DNA from: an uncultured Clostridia bacterium
GTDB taxonomy: Bacteria > Bacillota > Clostridia > Christensenellales > UBA1242
Assembly (NCBI GenBank): GCA_934749845.1
Contig: CAKVHQ010000024.1
Location: forward strand, 1-9,009
Direction of reading: 5' to 3'
Length of the DNA stretch: 9,009 nt
Below the pieces are notes generated by a model. It saw only the letters and a list, made by a program, of their open reading frames with translations, was not told the origin of the DNA and ran no database searches. Below, piece by piece: positions 1 to 6,012 of the stretch (the first letter of the stretch is position 1; each line of letters opens with the position of its first letter). The position numbers and the translations under genes are program-made.

Positions 1-78
1 AGGGCCTTGGCCTCTGTGGGTACGAACTTATTCGTGAATTATTCATATTTGTAAAATTAATTTTGAACAGTTACTTAT

Positions 79-138
79 ATGTATTAACGTATTCATGTGT
101 ACATGGCTCCATGTATATATGGCTACATGTATTAACGT
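79..138. repeat. Imperfect tandem repeat, 16-bp period
   Basis: ATGGCTCCATGTAT (103-116) recurs as ATGGCTACATGTAT (119-132), 16 bp apart with one mismatch. A weaker unit aligns at 87-100. The outer motif ATGTATTAACGT occurs exactly at 79-90 and 127-138, which is 48 bp or three periods apart. ACATGGCTCCATGT (101-114) also forms a small inverted repeat. Iteron-like arrays, protein-binding arrays and plain slippage repeats can all look like this. No replication protein is adjacent within the window. Confidence 0.6.
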
Positions 139-177
139 GTACAAAGGTACGGGTATCTGGCGAGAGTTCCTCCACGC

Positions 178-207
178 TTCCCCTAACAGCCCAAAGTGTC
201 AGGGGAA
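178..207. terminator. Hairpin just past the 217-567 gene, no U-tract
   Basis: TTCCCCT (178-184) pairs with AGGGGAA (201-207). ACA (186-188) pairs with TGT (197-199) across one A-C mismatch, leaving an 8-nt loop. It begins 9 bp beyond the stop codon of the minus-strand gene, so a 3'-end role is plausible. Neither strand has the run of U expected of an intrinsic terminator, so it could also be an mRNA-stabilising hairpin or a binding site. Confidence 0.35.
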
Positions 208-216
208 ACGTCAGGA

Positions 217-567
217 TTACCATTCTGTATAATAACTCTGGTCGTTGGTTTCACATTCCTCAGCCCATTCCTCATCCGTGAAGTCGCTATGCAGACAGTC
301 CTTGCTGCAATAGTAGGCTACTCCCATGTCAGCGCAATAACCCTCACGCATCAGCTTGCCACATTCCGAGCATCGTCTGCAAGCCCTGTCGGTGTTCCAC
401 CAATAGTCCACGAAAGACTCTGCCACCACGTCCTCGCTTGTGTTTTCATCCCACTTGTCAAGATAGAATGAAGCAAACTGGTTCAACTCCTGCTCATTGA
501 AGAGTTCCTTGTCTGTGCCGTTCACTGCCTGAGTAAGTCGGCTGAGAATTGATTTCATTGTTGTCAT
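217..567 (-). CDS. Small cysteine-rich (zinc-ribbon-like) protein, function unknown
   Basis: The product is about 116 residues. An acidic, aromatic N-terminal half contains FASFYLDKWDENTSED and VDYWWN. It is followed by a cysteine cluster: ACRRCSEC, then GKLMREGYC, then YYCSKDC. The CxxC pairs are spaced like a small zinc ribbon, which is what I infer. The C-terminus is very acidic (EEWAEECETND). I do not recognise a named family. Small proteins of this build occur in accessory DNA of Bacteroidales, but no function should be assigned. The frame opens upstream at a TTG (603), but ATG 567 (MTTMKSIL) or ATG 558 (MKSIL) are more natural starts; I chose 567. A hairpin lies 9 bp beyond the stop. 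No promoter box was found upstream, and the gene stands alone. Confidence 0.7.
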   Translation of the reverse strand: MTTMKSILSRLTQAVNGTDKELFNEQELNQFASFYLDKWDENTSEDVVAESFVDYWWNTDRACRRCSECGKLMREGYCADMGVAYYCSKDCLHSDFTDEEWAEECETNDQSYYTEW

Positions 568-614
568 AATGCCATCTGATTTTATCTCCCTTTCGTAGAT
601 CAACTACTTCTGGG

Positions 615-811
615 ATGGTTAAAAATTATGTTGCATTCAGAAGGTGTTATGGCTATCCATACAAGGTTTTGTCTGCAAAATACTACCCGAATGGTGTGGA
701 GATTTTTCAGCAAAGCAGCGCCCTGACCTTGTAAAGATAAGACAGAACCGTTACCTTCGCAACAGAATTATTACCGATTCCCAGAAGTCGATGAATGAAA
801 TCCTCCTATAA
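615..811 (+). pseudogene. Coding-like debris in two frames
   Basis: From ATG 615 one frame gives a 39-residue peptide (MVKNYVAF...YGYPYKVLSAKYYPNG...) ending at TAA 732-734. A second frame, shifted relative to the first, runs without a stop to TAA 809-811 and reads RPDLVKIRQNRYLRNRII. Both translations look protein-like, and one indel near 700-725 would join them. This may be a decayed gene or chance. No family was recognised and there is no good ribosome site. Confidence 0.2.
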
Positions 812-835
812 CAGGACTATCTTTTCAACAAGGAA

Positions 836-874
836 AAGTATAAGCATAAAAAAAGCGACCCGAAGGCCGCTCTT
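836..874 (-). terminator. UUCG-loop intrinsic terminator of the phosphoesterase gene
   Basis: Read on the minus strand, AGCGGCC (871-865), loop TTCG and GGTCGCT (860-854) form a 7-bp stem with one G-U pair, followed by a run of T (853-848). It sits 24 bp past the natural stop of the phosphoesterase frame. The sequence past the T-run (TGCTTATACTT) is also shared with the second copy at 2301-2338, so the whole 39-bp unit is a repeat as well as a terminator. Confidence 0.85.
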
Positions 875-897
875 AATAAATACACAGATCTTATATT

Positions 898-2040
898 CTA
901 CTTATGTTCAATCGTCAGCACTACATACTCCGACTGAGTGCCTATGCGGAATTTTCCACCCCAGATTCCCATGCCAGAACTGATGTAATACCGGGTATTG
1001 CCCTTTTGAAGTGAGCCATAGGCTTTCTCGTATAATGCATCGGTAACTCAGGAGACAGGCCAAACCTGTCCGTGATGGGTGTGACCACTAAACTGGAAGT
1101 CAATGCCGTTTTGTTCTGCCTCTTCCAAATGATAAGGCTGGTGGTCGAGAAGAATGAGAAACTCATTCGAATGTTTTCCAAGATGCAAGTCAAAAATGAA
1201 GTCCTTCTTTCTTGCCTCTTCCATAATCATCGCCAGGGATTTGCGTTGCATATTCGTGCGGTCGTCCCTGCCGATGATGCACAGATTGCCTATCTTTGCC
1301 ACGCTATCCTGCAGCAACGTAATGCCTGCTTCACGATAAAATCGCCTTGCCTTTGGTTGGTTGCTGTAATACTCATGGTTGCCAAGACAAGCATAGACAG
1401 GGGCTTTCAGTCGATGAAACTCTTCAGCTACGTTCTCTTCCATCAAAGGACGGACGCTGTTGTCTATGATGTCTCCAGCTATCAATATGAGGTCTGGCTG
1501 CTCAGCATTGATCATGTCCACCCATTTCTTGAAGTCAGAACGGCGGTTGTGATAACCGAGATGAAGATCGCTAAGGAGTACTATCTTAGTACGCTTCTTA
1601 TCTGAGCTGATAGCCTTATCAGTCTTGATATCGATCTGTTCTCTCACCTTATTATTATAGTGTATGTTGCCATAGCTAAAAAGCAGCAGCATAACAGCAA
1701 AAATGCCTATGGAAGTATAACCATTGTCGAAAAGCCATGCTTTTGGCACTATATGAACAAGGCGGCCAACGTCGAGCACGAGGAACAGCATCACCAGATA
1801 CAACAGGATGAAGATAAAGGAAAAGCCCATTTCATAAACTGCAGTTGCAGCAAAAAGTGGTATTTTCTCTAACGCTCCCAAAAAGGCGATGAATATGGTA
1901 CTGAACCACATAACTAAAACTCCCACCGCCACCCATTTCATGGCAATGGAAAAAGGCAGTAAATGCCACATTCGCCAAGCGGTATAAAAAACACCGACTA
2001 TCGGCAATATCAGAAAGATAATCAACCAAATATATTTCAT
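898..2040 (-). pseudogene. Membrane-anchored metallophosphoesterase, broken by in-frame TGA
   Basis: This encodes a calcineurin-type metallophosphoesterase, a two-metal hydrolase family acting on phosphate esters; the substrate is unknown. Several hydrophobic helices occupy about residues 1-125 (for example MKYIWLIIFLILPIVGVFY), anchoring the enzyme in the inner membrane. The catalytic domain follows from about 150. Its metal-binding motifs are SDLHLG (157-162), GDIID (189-193), GNHEYY (220-225), DHQP (299-302) and GHTHHGQ (319-325). The frame stops at TGA (1048-1050) after VWPVS, yet continues in frame for 49 codons to TAG 898-900. Those codons read VTDALYEKAYGS, then SSGMGIWGGKFRIGTQSEY, which is the usual C-terminus of this family. 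A TGG-to-TGA change at a tryptophan codon would explain it. All metal ligands precede the stop, so a truncated product might keep some activity. The gene ends at a strong terminator and stands alone. Confidence 0.85.
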
Positions 2041-2107
2041 TATTACTATATTGCTAAGACCGTATCACGGCTCTATCCTTATATTTTACGTATATTTATG
2101 TAAAGTG

Positions 2108-2115
2108 CAAAAATA
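2108..2115 (-). promoter_or_regulatory. Putative -7 box for the phosphoesterase gene
   Basis: Read on the minus strand this is TATTTTTG, matching the Bacteroidetes TAnnTTTG consensus, 68 bp upstream of ATG 2040. I do not see a convincing -33 TTTG at the right spacing, so this is a weak call. Confidence 0.4.
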
Positions 2116-2177
2116 CTCTTTTATTTGGAAATAACCATGTTTATCTCAAAGAAAATCAGGTTTTTGCATATTGTTTA

Positions 2178-2199
2178 ACCTTTCTTCTGAGCGAAAGGT
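2178..2199. repeat. Short inverted repeat ACCTTTC/GAAAGGT
   Basis: ACCTTTC (2178-2184) and GAAAGGT (2193-2199) are perfect 7-bp arms around 8 nt. Another ACCTTT occurs at 2215-2220. It lies between the phosphoesterase promoter and the plus-strand promoter at 2218-2250. It could be an operator or a hairpin and has no U-tract. Confidence 0.3.
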
Positions 2200-2217
2200 A
2201 CTATAAAGCGAAAAACC

Positions 2218-2250
2218 TTTGGTTTTATCAGTTCATTTTTTATAATTTTG
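2218..2250 (+). promoter_or_regulatory. Plus-strand promoter with no evident gene
   Basis: TTTG (2218-2221), 21 bp, then TAATTTTG (2243-2250) fits the Bacteroidetes -33/-7 pattern and predicts a start near 2257. AAAACC-TTT-GGTTTT (2212-2226) is an inverted repeat over the -33 box. Downstream there is only a 5-codon ATG frame (2274-2291) and then the hairpin of 2318-2335. It may drive a small RNA or be the remnant of a deleted gene's promoter. Confidence 0.4.
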
Positions 2251-2300
2251 CATCGTTTTAATAGGGTATTAAAATGAAGCAGAATGATTAAAATGAGAAG

Positions 2301-2338
2301 AAGTATAAGCACAAAAAAGCGACCCGAAGGCCGCTCTT
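2301..2338 (-). terminator. UUCG-loop intrinsic terminator of the redox operon (second repeat copy)
   Basis: The minus strand reads AGCGGCC (2335-2329), TTCG, GGTCGCT (2324-2318), then a T-run. It is nearly identical to the copy at 836-874: one A shorter and one C/T difference, including the 11-bp AAGTATAAGCA flank. It lies downstream of the gene fragment at 2356-2499 and is the first strong terminator after the last redox gene. On the plus strand the hairpin is followed only by CTTTAT, so it would be weak in that direction. Confidence 0.8.
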
Positions 2339-2355
2339 TATCAGGAGAGAAGGAT

Positions 2356-2499
2356 TTACTTATCCTTCTGGGTCTTGCCCTGCTGAGAATCAGGAGTGTT
2401 CTCCTTCTCTACAGCTTCGTAGAACTTGGTGGCAACGAGAATCACTCGGTTGTGCTTGACTCCCTCGGCATCCTGCCATTCCTCTGGCTTGAAGTAGCC
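2356..2499 (-). pseudogene. C-terminal remnant of an unidentified gene
   Basis: The minus-strand frame reads GYFKPEEWQDAEGVKHN, then RVILVATKFYEAVEKE and a polar glutamine/lysine-rich tail, ending at TAA 2356-2358, 18 bp before the terminator stem. It looks like the true end of a real protein. Going upstream, however, the frame meets a stop at 2506-2508 inside the aldo/keto reductase gene and has no start codon, so its N-terminal part is gone. The break coincides with the reductase stop (2502-2504), suggesting that the operon end was joined to an unrelated gene's 3' end. I do not recognise the family. Confidence 0.55.
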
Positions 2500-2501
2500 T
2501 A

Positions 2502-3428
2502 TTAGTCAGTTGGATTGAATTGTGAGAACCATTTCACCTGGTCTTCATACGACATATTGAAGTAGCGTTTCTCCTTGTTCAACTGGTGGATGCGCTCCAT
2601 CTCGTGGTTGGAAAGGGCGAAGTCGAAGGTCTCGATGTTTTCTTGGATATAGTCAGGATTCGAGGCACCAGGGATGACCGAGAAGCCCATCTGCATGTGC
2701 CACCGAATGATGATCTGTGCGGGACTCTTGCCATGAGCCTTGGCAATCTCGCAGATGACGGGGTCGCGCAACAGTTCACCCTTTGATTCACGTCCGCCCA
2801 GTGGGAACCAGCACTCTATCTGGATGTTGTGCTTGGCAGCCATCTTCTGCCAGTGCTCGCGCTGAGCATAGGGGTGACATTCAATCTGTACAATCTGCGG
2901 CACGATACGACAGTTCTCGACGATGGAGTTCCAGATGCTATCGTTCACGTCGAAATTCGAAATGCCGATGGCACGAACCTTTCCGCTTTCTAGCGCCTTT
3001 TCCATTTCTTTCCAGCCTCCAACGAAGTCGCCAACAGGCTGATGGAAATACACGAGGTCAATATAGTCAACACCCAAGCGTCCGCACATACGGTCGATGG
3101 CCTTCAGTGTCTTACCCTCACCGTACTCATTAGGCCACAGCTTGCTTGTAATCCAAATCTCGGAGCGGTCAATGCCGCTGTCCTTCACAGCGCGTCCCAC
3201 ACTACGTTCGTTCTGATAGGCATGTGCCGTGTCGATATGGCGGTAGCCGCACTTCAACGCTGTCATCACAGAATTGTAGGTCTCGTCACCGTCGGGAATG
3301 CTATACACTCCGAGTCCGAATTGTGGCATCTGTACTCCATTGTTCAACGTCAGATACGTCTGCTTCACTTGTCCGTTCATAACCATTGCTGTCATCAATG
3401 CGATTAAACTAAATATTAGCTTTTTCAT
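2502..3428 (-). CDS. Aldo/keto reductase with Sec signal peptide
   Basis: This 308-residue member of the aldo/keto reductase superfamily is an (alpha/beta)8 barrel that reduces aldehydes or ketones with NAD(P)H. A basic-hydrophobic leader MKKLIFSLIALMTAMVMNGQ has no lipobox cysteine and looks like a signal peptidase I signal; mature NNGVQMPQFGLG starts the domain. The tetrad is present as D66 and Y71 (GYRHIDTAHAYQNE), K96 (ITSKLWP) and H129 (YFHQP). GISNFD and QIECHPY are standard. The usual IPKS phosphate-binding motif of NADPH-type members reads IPGAS (252-256), so the lysine is lost. Export to the periplasm is odd for a nicotinamide enzyme. This is the last gene of the operon, 15 bp after the dehydrogenase stop, with another reductase two genes upstream. 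The substrate is unknown. Starting at a later methionine would remove the leader, but the operon spacing supports this start. Confidence 0.9.
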   Translation of the reverse strand: MKKLIFSLIALMTAMVMNGQVKQTYLTLNNGVQMPQFGLGVYSIPDGDETYNSVMTALKCGYRHIDTAHAYQNERSVGRAVKDSGIDRSEIWITSKLWPNEYGEGKTLKAIDRMCGRLGVDYIDLVYFHQPVGDFVGGWKEMEKALESGKVRAIGISNFDVNDSIWNSIVENCRIVPQIVQIECHPYAQREHWQKMAAKHNIQIECWFPLGGRESKGELLRDPVICEIAKAHGKSPAQIIIRWHMQMGFSVIPGASNPDYIQENIETFDFALSNHEMERIHQLNKEKRYFNMSYEDQVKWFSQFNPTD

Positions 3429-3443
3429 TGTTGTCTTTGTTCT

Positions 3444-4289
3444 TTATCCTAATTGATATTCACCCATGCGGATAGCAGCGATGACACCACCGTCGATGAG
3501 CAGGTCGGTACCTGTAATAAACTTGGCATGCTCTCCCAGCAGGAAGGCTGCTGCCTCGGCAATCTCGTCGCTGGTGCCTGTGCGCTGGGCGGCAGAGGCA
3601 TCAATCATGCGCTGATAGCCCTCACCATTGGCATTGAACTCATCGTAAGCCAGCGGGGTAACGATGACACCAGGGCTGATGGTGTTGATACGGGCACGAC
3701 GTTTCTTCCAACTTGTAGCTGCGGCGCGTTGTGCCTGCAGATGGTTCATGCGCTTGGCAATCATGTAGGCAAAGCCTGAGTTCTGCATGGCCACCTCCTG
3801 AACGAACTTCACGTCCTTCAGCTGAGCGGTCGGAGTGTTCATCAGTTGCAGTTCGATGTCGTTGGGGATGGGGTACATATAGGCTGCCTGACTCGAAATG
3901 ATTAGTCCTGCACCACCCTCGGCCATTACCTCTCCGAAGGCGTCTACGGCATAGCCAGTGCCCAGCATATCGAGATTAACGATGTGTTCAGGATTGGCCT
4001 GATTGGGCGATGCACCTGCTGTATCAATGAAGTACATCACGGGCCCCAGTTCTGCTGCCTTCCTTGCTAATGCCTCCACGCTTTCCTTCTGCAAAGCATT
4101 TACCTGCAAAGTCTCTACATCATAGCCACAGCGGCGGAAATCGTCACCGACACGTTCCAATGCCTTCTCGCTGATGTCGCCCAACAGAATCTTCTTACCG
4201 GCACCAATACGGTGCACAATGGCTGTTCCCATACTACCGGCACCCAATAGTGCCACTACCTGTTTCTGTTCGTTTCTGTCGAAAATCAT
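3444..4289 (-). CDS. Short-chain dehydrogenase/reductase (SDR)
   Basis: This 281-residue NAD(P)(H)-dependent oxidoreductase has a Rossmann fold. The N-terminal dinucleotide loop is GAGSMGTA (16-23), slightly different from the classical TGxxxGxG. The NNAG-like element is DTAGAS (89-94). The catalytic residues are serine (ISSQAAY, 131-137) and Y175/K179 in YMIAK. ISPGVIVTP (204-212) and the C-terminal DLLIDGG (262-268) are typical of classical SDRs. A good ribosome site, AGGAG, lies 8 nt before ATG 4289, which is unusually strong for this phylum. It follows a 73-bp gap after the upstream reductase, so translation restarts independently here; I found no promoter box in the gap. It is probably cytosolic. 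It would oxidise or reduce a small alcohol or carbonyl compound; the substrate is not readable. It is co-directional with two aldo/keto reductases and a flavodoxin-like protein. Confidence 0.9.
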   Translation of the reverse strand: MIFDRNEQKQVVALLGAGSMGTAIVHRIGAGKKILLGDISEKALERVGDDFRRCGYDVETLQVNALQKESVEALARKAAELGPVMYFIDTAGASPNQANPEHIVNLDMLGTGYAVDAFGEVMAEGGAGLIISSQAAYMYPIPNDIELQLMNTPTAQLKDVKFVQEVAMQNSGFAYMIAKRMNHLQAQRAAATSWKKRRARINTISPGVIVTPLAYDEFNANGEGYQRMIDASAAQRTGTSDEIAEAAAFLLGEHAKFITGTDLLIDGGVIAAIRMGEYQLG

Positions 4290-4362
4290 AATTTGTTCTC
4301 CTTTTATTCTTTTAATCGTGAATCTTTGTCGTTCCTAGTTTCCTAACATAGTTGTTTTTTTA

Positions 4363-5208
4363 TTATCCGTAATTCTCAATTAAGTATTTCACGAACTGTG
4401 GGTCGCCGAAATCTATGGTACCAGCGTCATGCTGGTTCATCTTGGCAATCTGAGCCATATCATCGTCACTCAGCGAGAAGTCAAAGATGTCGATATTCTG
4501 CGCCATGCGCTCCTTATGGCTCGACTTAGGAATAGCCACGATGCCACGCTGGGTGAGCCAACGGAGAGCGACCTGAGCGGCAGTCTTATTATACTTGGCA
4601 CCGATAGTAGTCAGCAGTTCGTTCTTCACAATGCCGTCTGTTCCTTGTCCACCGAGTGGATACCATGCCATCATTTTAGTGCCAGACTCGCCAAGAATCA
4701 GCTCAATTCCAGTCTGCTGAGAAAGCGTGTTGCACTCCAGCTGGTTCACCATAGGCTTCAACTCTACATAGTGGACAAAGTCGAAGAAACGGCCTGCCTG
4801 GAAGTTGCTCACACCGATGGCACGCACCTTGCCTGCACGATAAGCCTTCTCCATAGCCCGCCAAGTGCCGAACACGTCGCCGTAGGCCTGATGGATGAGT
4901 AACAAATCAATGTACTCCGTCTGCAACTTACGCAGACTCTCATCGATGCTCTTAGCAGCCTGTTCTTCACCAGCATTGGATATCCAGACCTTTGTTACAA
5001 GGAACAAATCTTCGCGCTTGATGCCACTCTTGCGCCAGGCATTGCCAACGCCCTCCTCATTCTGGTAGGCCTGTGCCGTATCAATCAGGCGATAGCCTAC
5101 ACTTAATGCTTCACTCACGCAACGCTCACACTCTTCAGGGCTTACGAGAAACACACCGTAGCCCAATGTCGGCATCTGAACACCATTGTATAGTTTTATG
5201 TATTCCAT
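4363..5208 (-). CDS. Cytosolic aldo/keto reductase
   Basis: This 281-residue aldo/keto reductase has the length and build of the bacterial 2,5-diketo-gluconate/methylglyoxal reductase group, NADPH-dependent carbonyl reduction. The tetrad is D43 and Y48 (YRLIDTAQAYQNE), K73 (VTKVW) and H106 (LLIHQAYGD). GVSNFQ, NQLECN and WYPLGG follow. The cofactor-phosphate motif IPKSS (226-230) is intact, unlike the exported paralogue. There is no signal peptide. I start at ATG 5208 (MEYIKLYNGVQMP): the longer frame to 5244 would overlap the upstream stop by 25 bp and adds residues not typical of the family. It begins 11 bp after the flavodoxin stop, so the two are almost certainly co-transcribed. DkgA/YqhE-like is the closest functional idea, by family only. 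Confidence 0.92.
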   Translation of the reverse strand: MEYIKLYNGVQMPTLGYGVFLVSPEECERCVSEALSVGYRLIDTAQAYQNEEGVGNAWRKSGIKREDLFLVTKVWISNAGEEQAAKSIDESLRKLQTEYIDLLLIHQAYGDVFGTWRAMEKAYRAGKVRAIGVSNFQAGRFFDFVHYVELKPMVNQLECNTLSQQTGIELILGESGTKMMAWYPLGGQGTDGIVKNELLTTIGAKYNKTAAQVALRWLTQRGIVAIPKSSHKERMAQNIDIFDFSLSDDDMAQIAKMNQHDAGTIDFGDPQFVKYLIENYG

Positions 5209-5219
5209 ATTATTCGTCG

Positions 5220-5867
5220 TTAATATCCTAAACCATTCAACCACTTCTCGACCTTTTTCTTTTCCGTGCGCACTTCGTGGCCATAGATGCTGAATCCCTT
5301 TGTAACATCTGCACCAGGGAATGCATCCTTCACATCCTCTACACAGTTGGCCAATCCAGAACCTTCGTGAGTGGTAAAAGGAATGACGGTCTTGCCCTTC
5401 AGGTCATTAACATGCTTCTTGAAGAAGGTAAACATTACTTGAGGATAAGTGCCCCACCATACGGGGCCACCGATAAACACAGTGTCGTATTTATTTAGGT
5501 CGATGTCGCCTTCATATTCAGGCAACTCACCGTTTTTAACTTCTTCCTTTGCCAGATTGATGAGTGGTGTATAAGCCATGCCGTCGTACTTGTGGGTAAC
5601 GATTTCAAACTGCTCTGCACCTGTCACTTCTGTGATGTAGTCTGCCACAATCTTCGTGTTACCTACCTCAATGTTTCCTACTGCGTAGTTGTCTCCCGCA
5701 TGCGAGAAGAACACTACAATTGCCTTTCCGTATTTTGCCATAACTGTTTTCCCGTTTGTCGTTGTTTGTTCATTCGCAACAATCTCTTTCTTGCTGTTTC
5801 CACCGCATGCAGTGGAAACCAGCATACACAGAGCTGATGCAAGTATCAGTTTCAATGATTTACCCAT
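5220..5867 (-). CDS. Flavodoxin-like lipoprotein
   Basis: This 215-residue protein begins with a lipoprotein signal, MGKSLKLILASALCMLVSTA, then C21 (STAC/GG). It should be lipidated outside the inner membrane. No acidic run follows the cysteine, so the Bacteroidetes surface-export signal seems absent and it probably faces the periplasm. The flavodoxin domain (about 47-215) shows the FMN phosphate-binding region VFFSHAGDNYAVGN...GNTKIVA (52-75). It also shows the FMN-stacking-type loop GGPVWWGTYP (133-142) and TTHEGSG (165-171). Members carry electrons or reduce quinones through FMN; the partner here is unknown. I chose ATG 5867 rather than GTG 5888, because the promoter box at 5893-5900 would put the transcript start at about the GTG. 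It is the first gene of the redox operon and is divergent from the AraC regulator. Confidence 0.88.
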   Translation of the reverse strand: MGKSLKLILASALCMLVSTACGGNSKKEIVANEQTTTNGKTVMAKYGKAIVVFFSHAGDNYAVGNIEVGNTKIVADYITEVTGAEQFEIVTHKYDGMAYTPLINLAKEEVKNGELPEYEGDIDLNKYDTVFIGGPVWWGTYPQVMFTFFKKHVNDLKGKTVIPFTTHEGSGLANCVEDVKDAFPGADVTKGFSIYGHEVRTEKKKVEKWLNGLGY

Positions 5868-5892
5868 CTTATCGTTTTTAAATTTCACGGTG

Positions 5893-5900
5893 CAAAGTTA
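5893..5900 (-). promoter_or_regulatory. -7 box of the redox operon promoter
   Basis: On the minus strand this is TAACTTTG, an exact TAnnTTTG match, 25 bp before ATG 5867. It predicts a start near 5886. A clear -33 TTTG is not seen at the usual distance, which fits a promoter that needs an activator. Confidence 0.6.
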
Positions 5901-5938
5901 CGACGTTCTTCTGGTACTTTGCTTTCATAAATTGCGCC

Positions 5939-5965
5939 ACAATTTTCACTTTTTGCACAAATTGT
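5939..5965. promoter_or_regulatory. Inverted repeat between divergent promoters, candidate operator
   Basis: ACAATTT (5939-5945) and AAATTGT (5959-5965) are perfect 7-bp arms around 13 bp. The centre is about 50 bp upstream of the predicted araC-type start and about 65 bp upstream of the operon start. That is a fitting place for an AraC-family activator of both. Binding is inferred. Confidence 0.4.
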
Positions 5966-5988
5966 TCGTTTATTTATAAAATAAAGTG

Positions 5989-6005
5989 TATTTTTGCAGC
6001 AAAAA
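5989..6005 (+). promoter_or_regulatory. Promoter of the AraC-family gene with overlapping palindrome
   Basis: TATTTTTG (5989-5996) is a TAnnTTTG box predicting a start near 6003, 10 nt before ATG 6013. TTTTTGC-A-GCAAAAA (5991-6005) is a perfect 15-bp palindrome over the box and start point, suited to autorepression. The -33 element is not obvious. Confidence 0.5.
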
Positions 6006-6012
6006 ACAAGAT

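Larger units (their letters stand above)
1..216. other. Non-coding stretch with tandem repeat and hairpin
   Basis: I see no convincing gene here. The plus-strand frames that open in this stretch have low-complexity translations and run antisense into the neighbouring gene. What it holds is an imperfect 16-bp-period tandem repeat at 79-138 and a hairpin at 178-207, both listed separately, plus a GC-rich GGCCTTGGCC motif at the extreme left edge. It is the region downstream of the minus-strand gene ending at 217. Confidence 0.6.

Noticed and set aside
63..471. Two overlapping plus-strand reading frames at the left end
   Set aside because: Their translations are low-complexity, change frame over the same DNA, and one runs antisense through the cysteine-rich gene, whose own translation is much more protein-like.
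1048..1050. TGA as selenocysteine or as an alternative genetic code
   Set aside because: The position is not a catalytic one, I saw no insertion-element-like hairpin just after it, and the other genes in the window use TGG for tryptophan and end normally.
942..1193. Minus-strand 83-residue frame covering the phosphoesterase 3' end
   Set aside because: It is an out-of-frame shadow. The phosphoesterase C-terminus is read in the original frame through the TGA, not in this one.
2284..2505. Plus-strand 73-residue frame across the terminator
   Set aside because: It reads through the terminator hairpin and is antisense to a more convincing minus-strand fragment.
5868..5888. GTG 5888 start of the flavodoxin-like gene
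   Set aside because: It coincides with the predicted transcript start. ATG 5867 gives a compact, normal lipoprotein signal.
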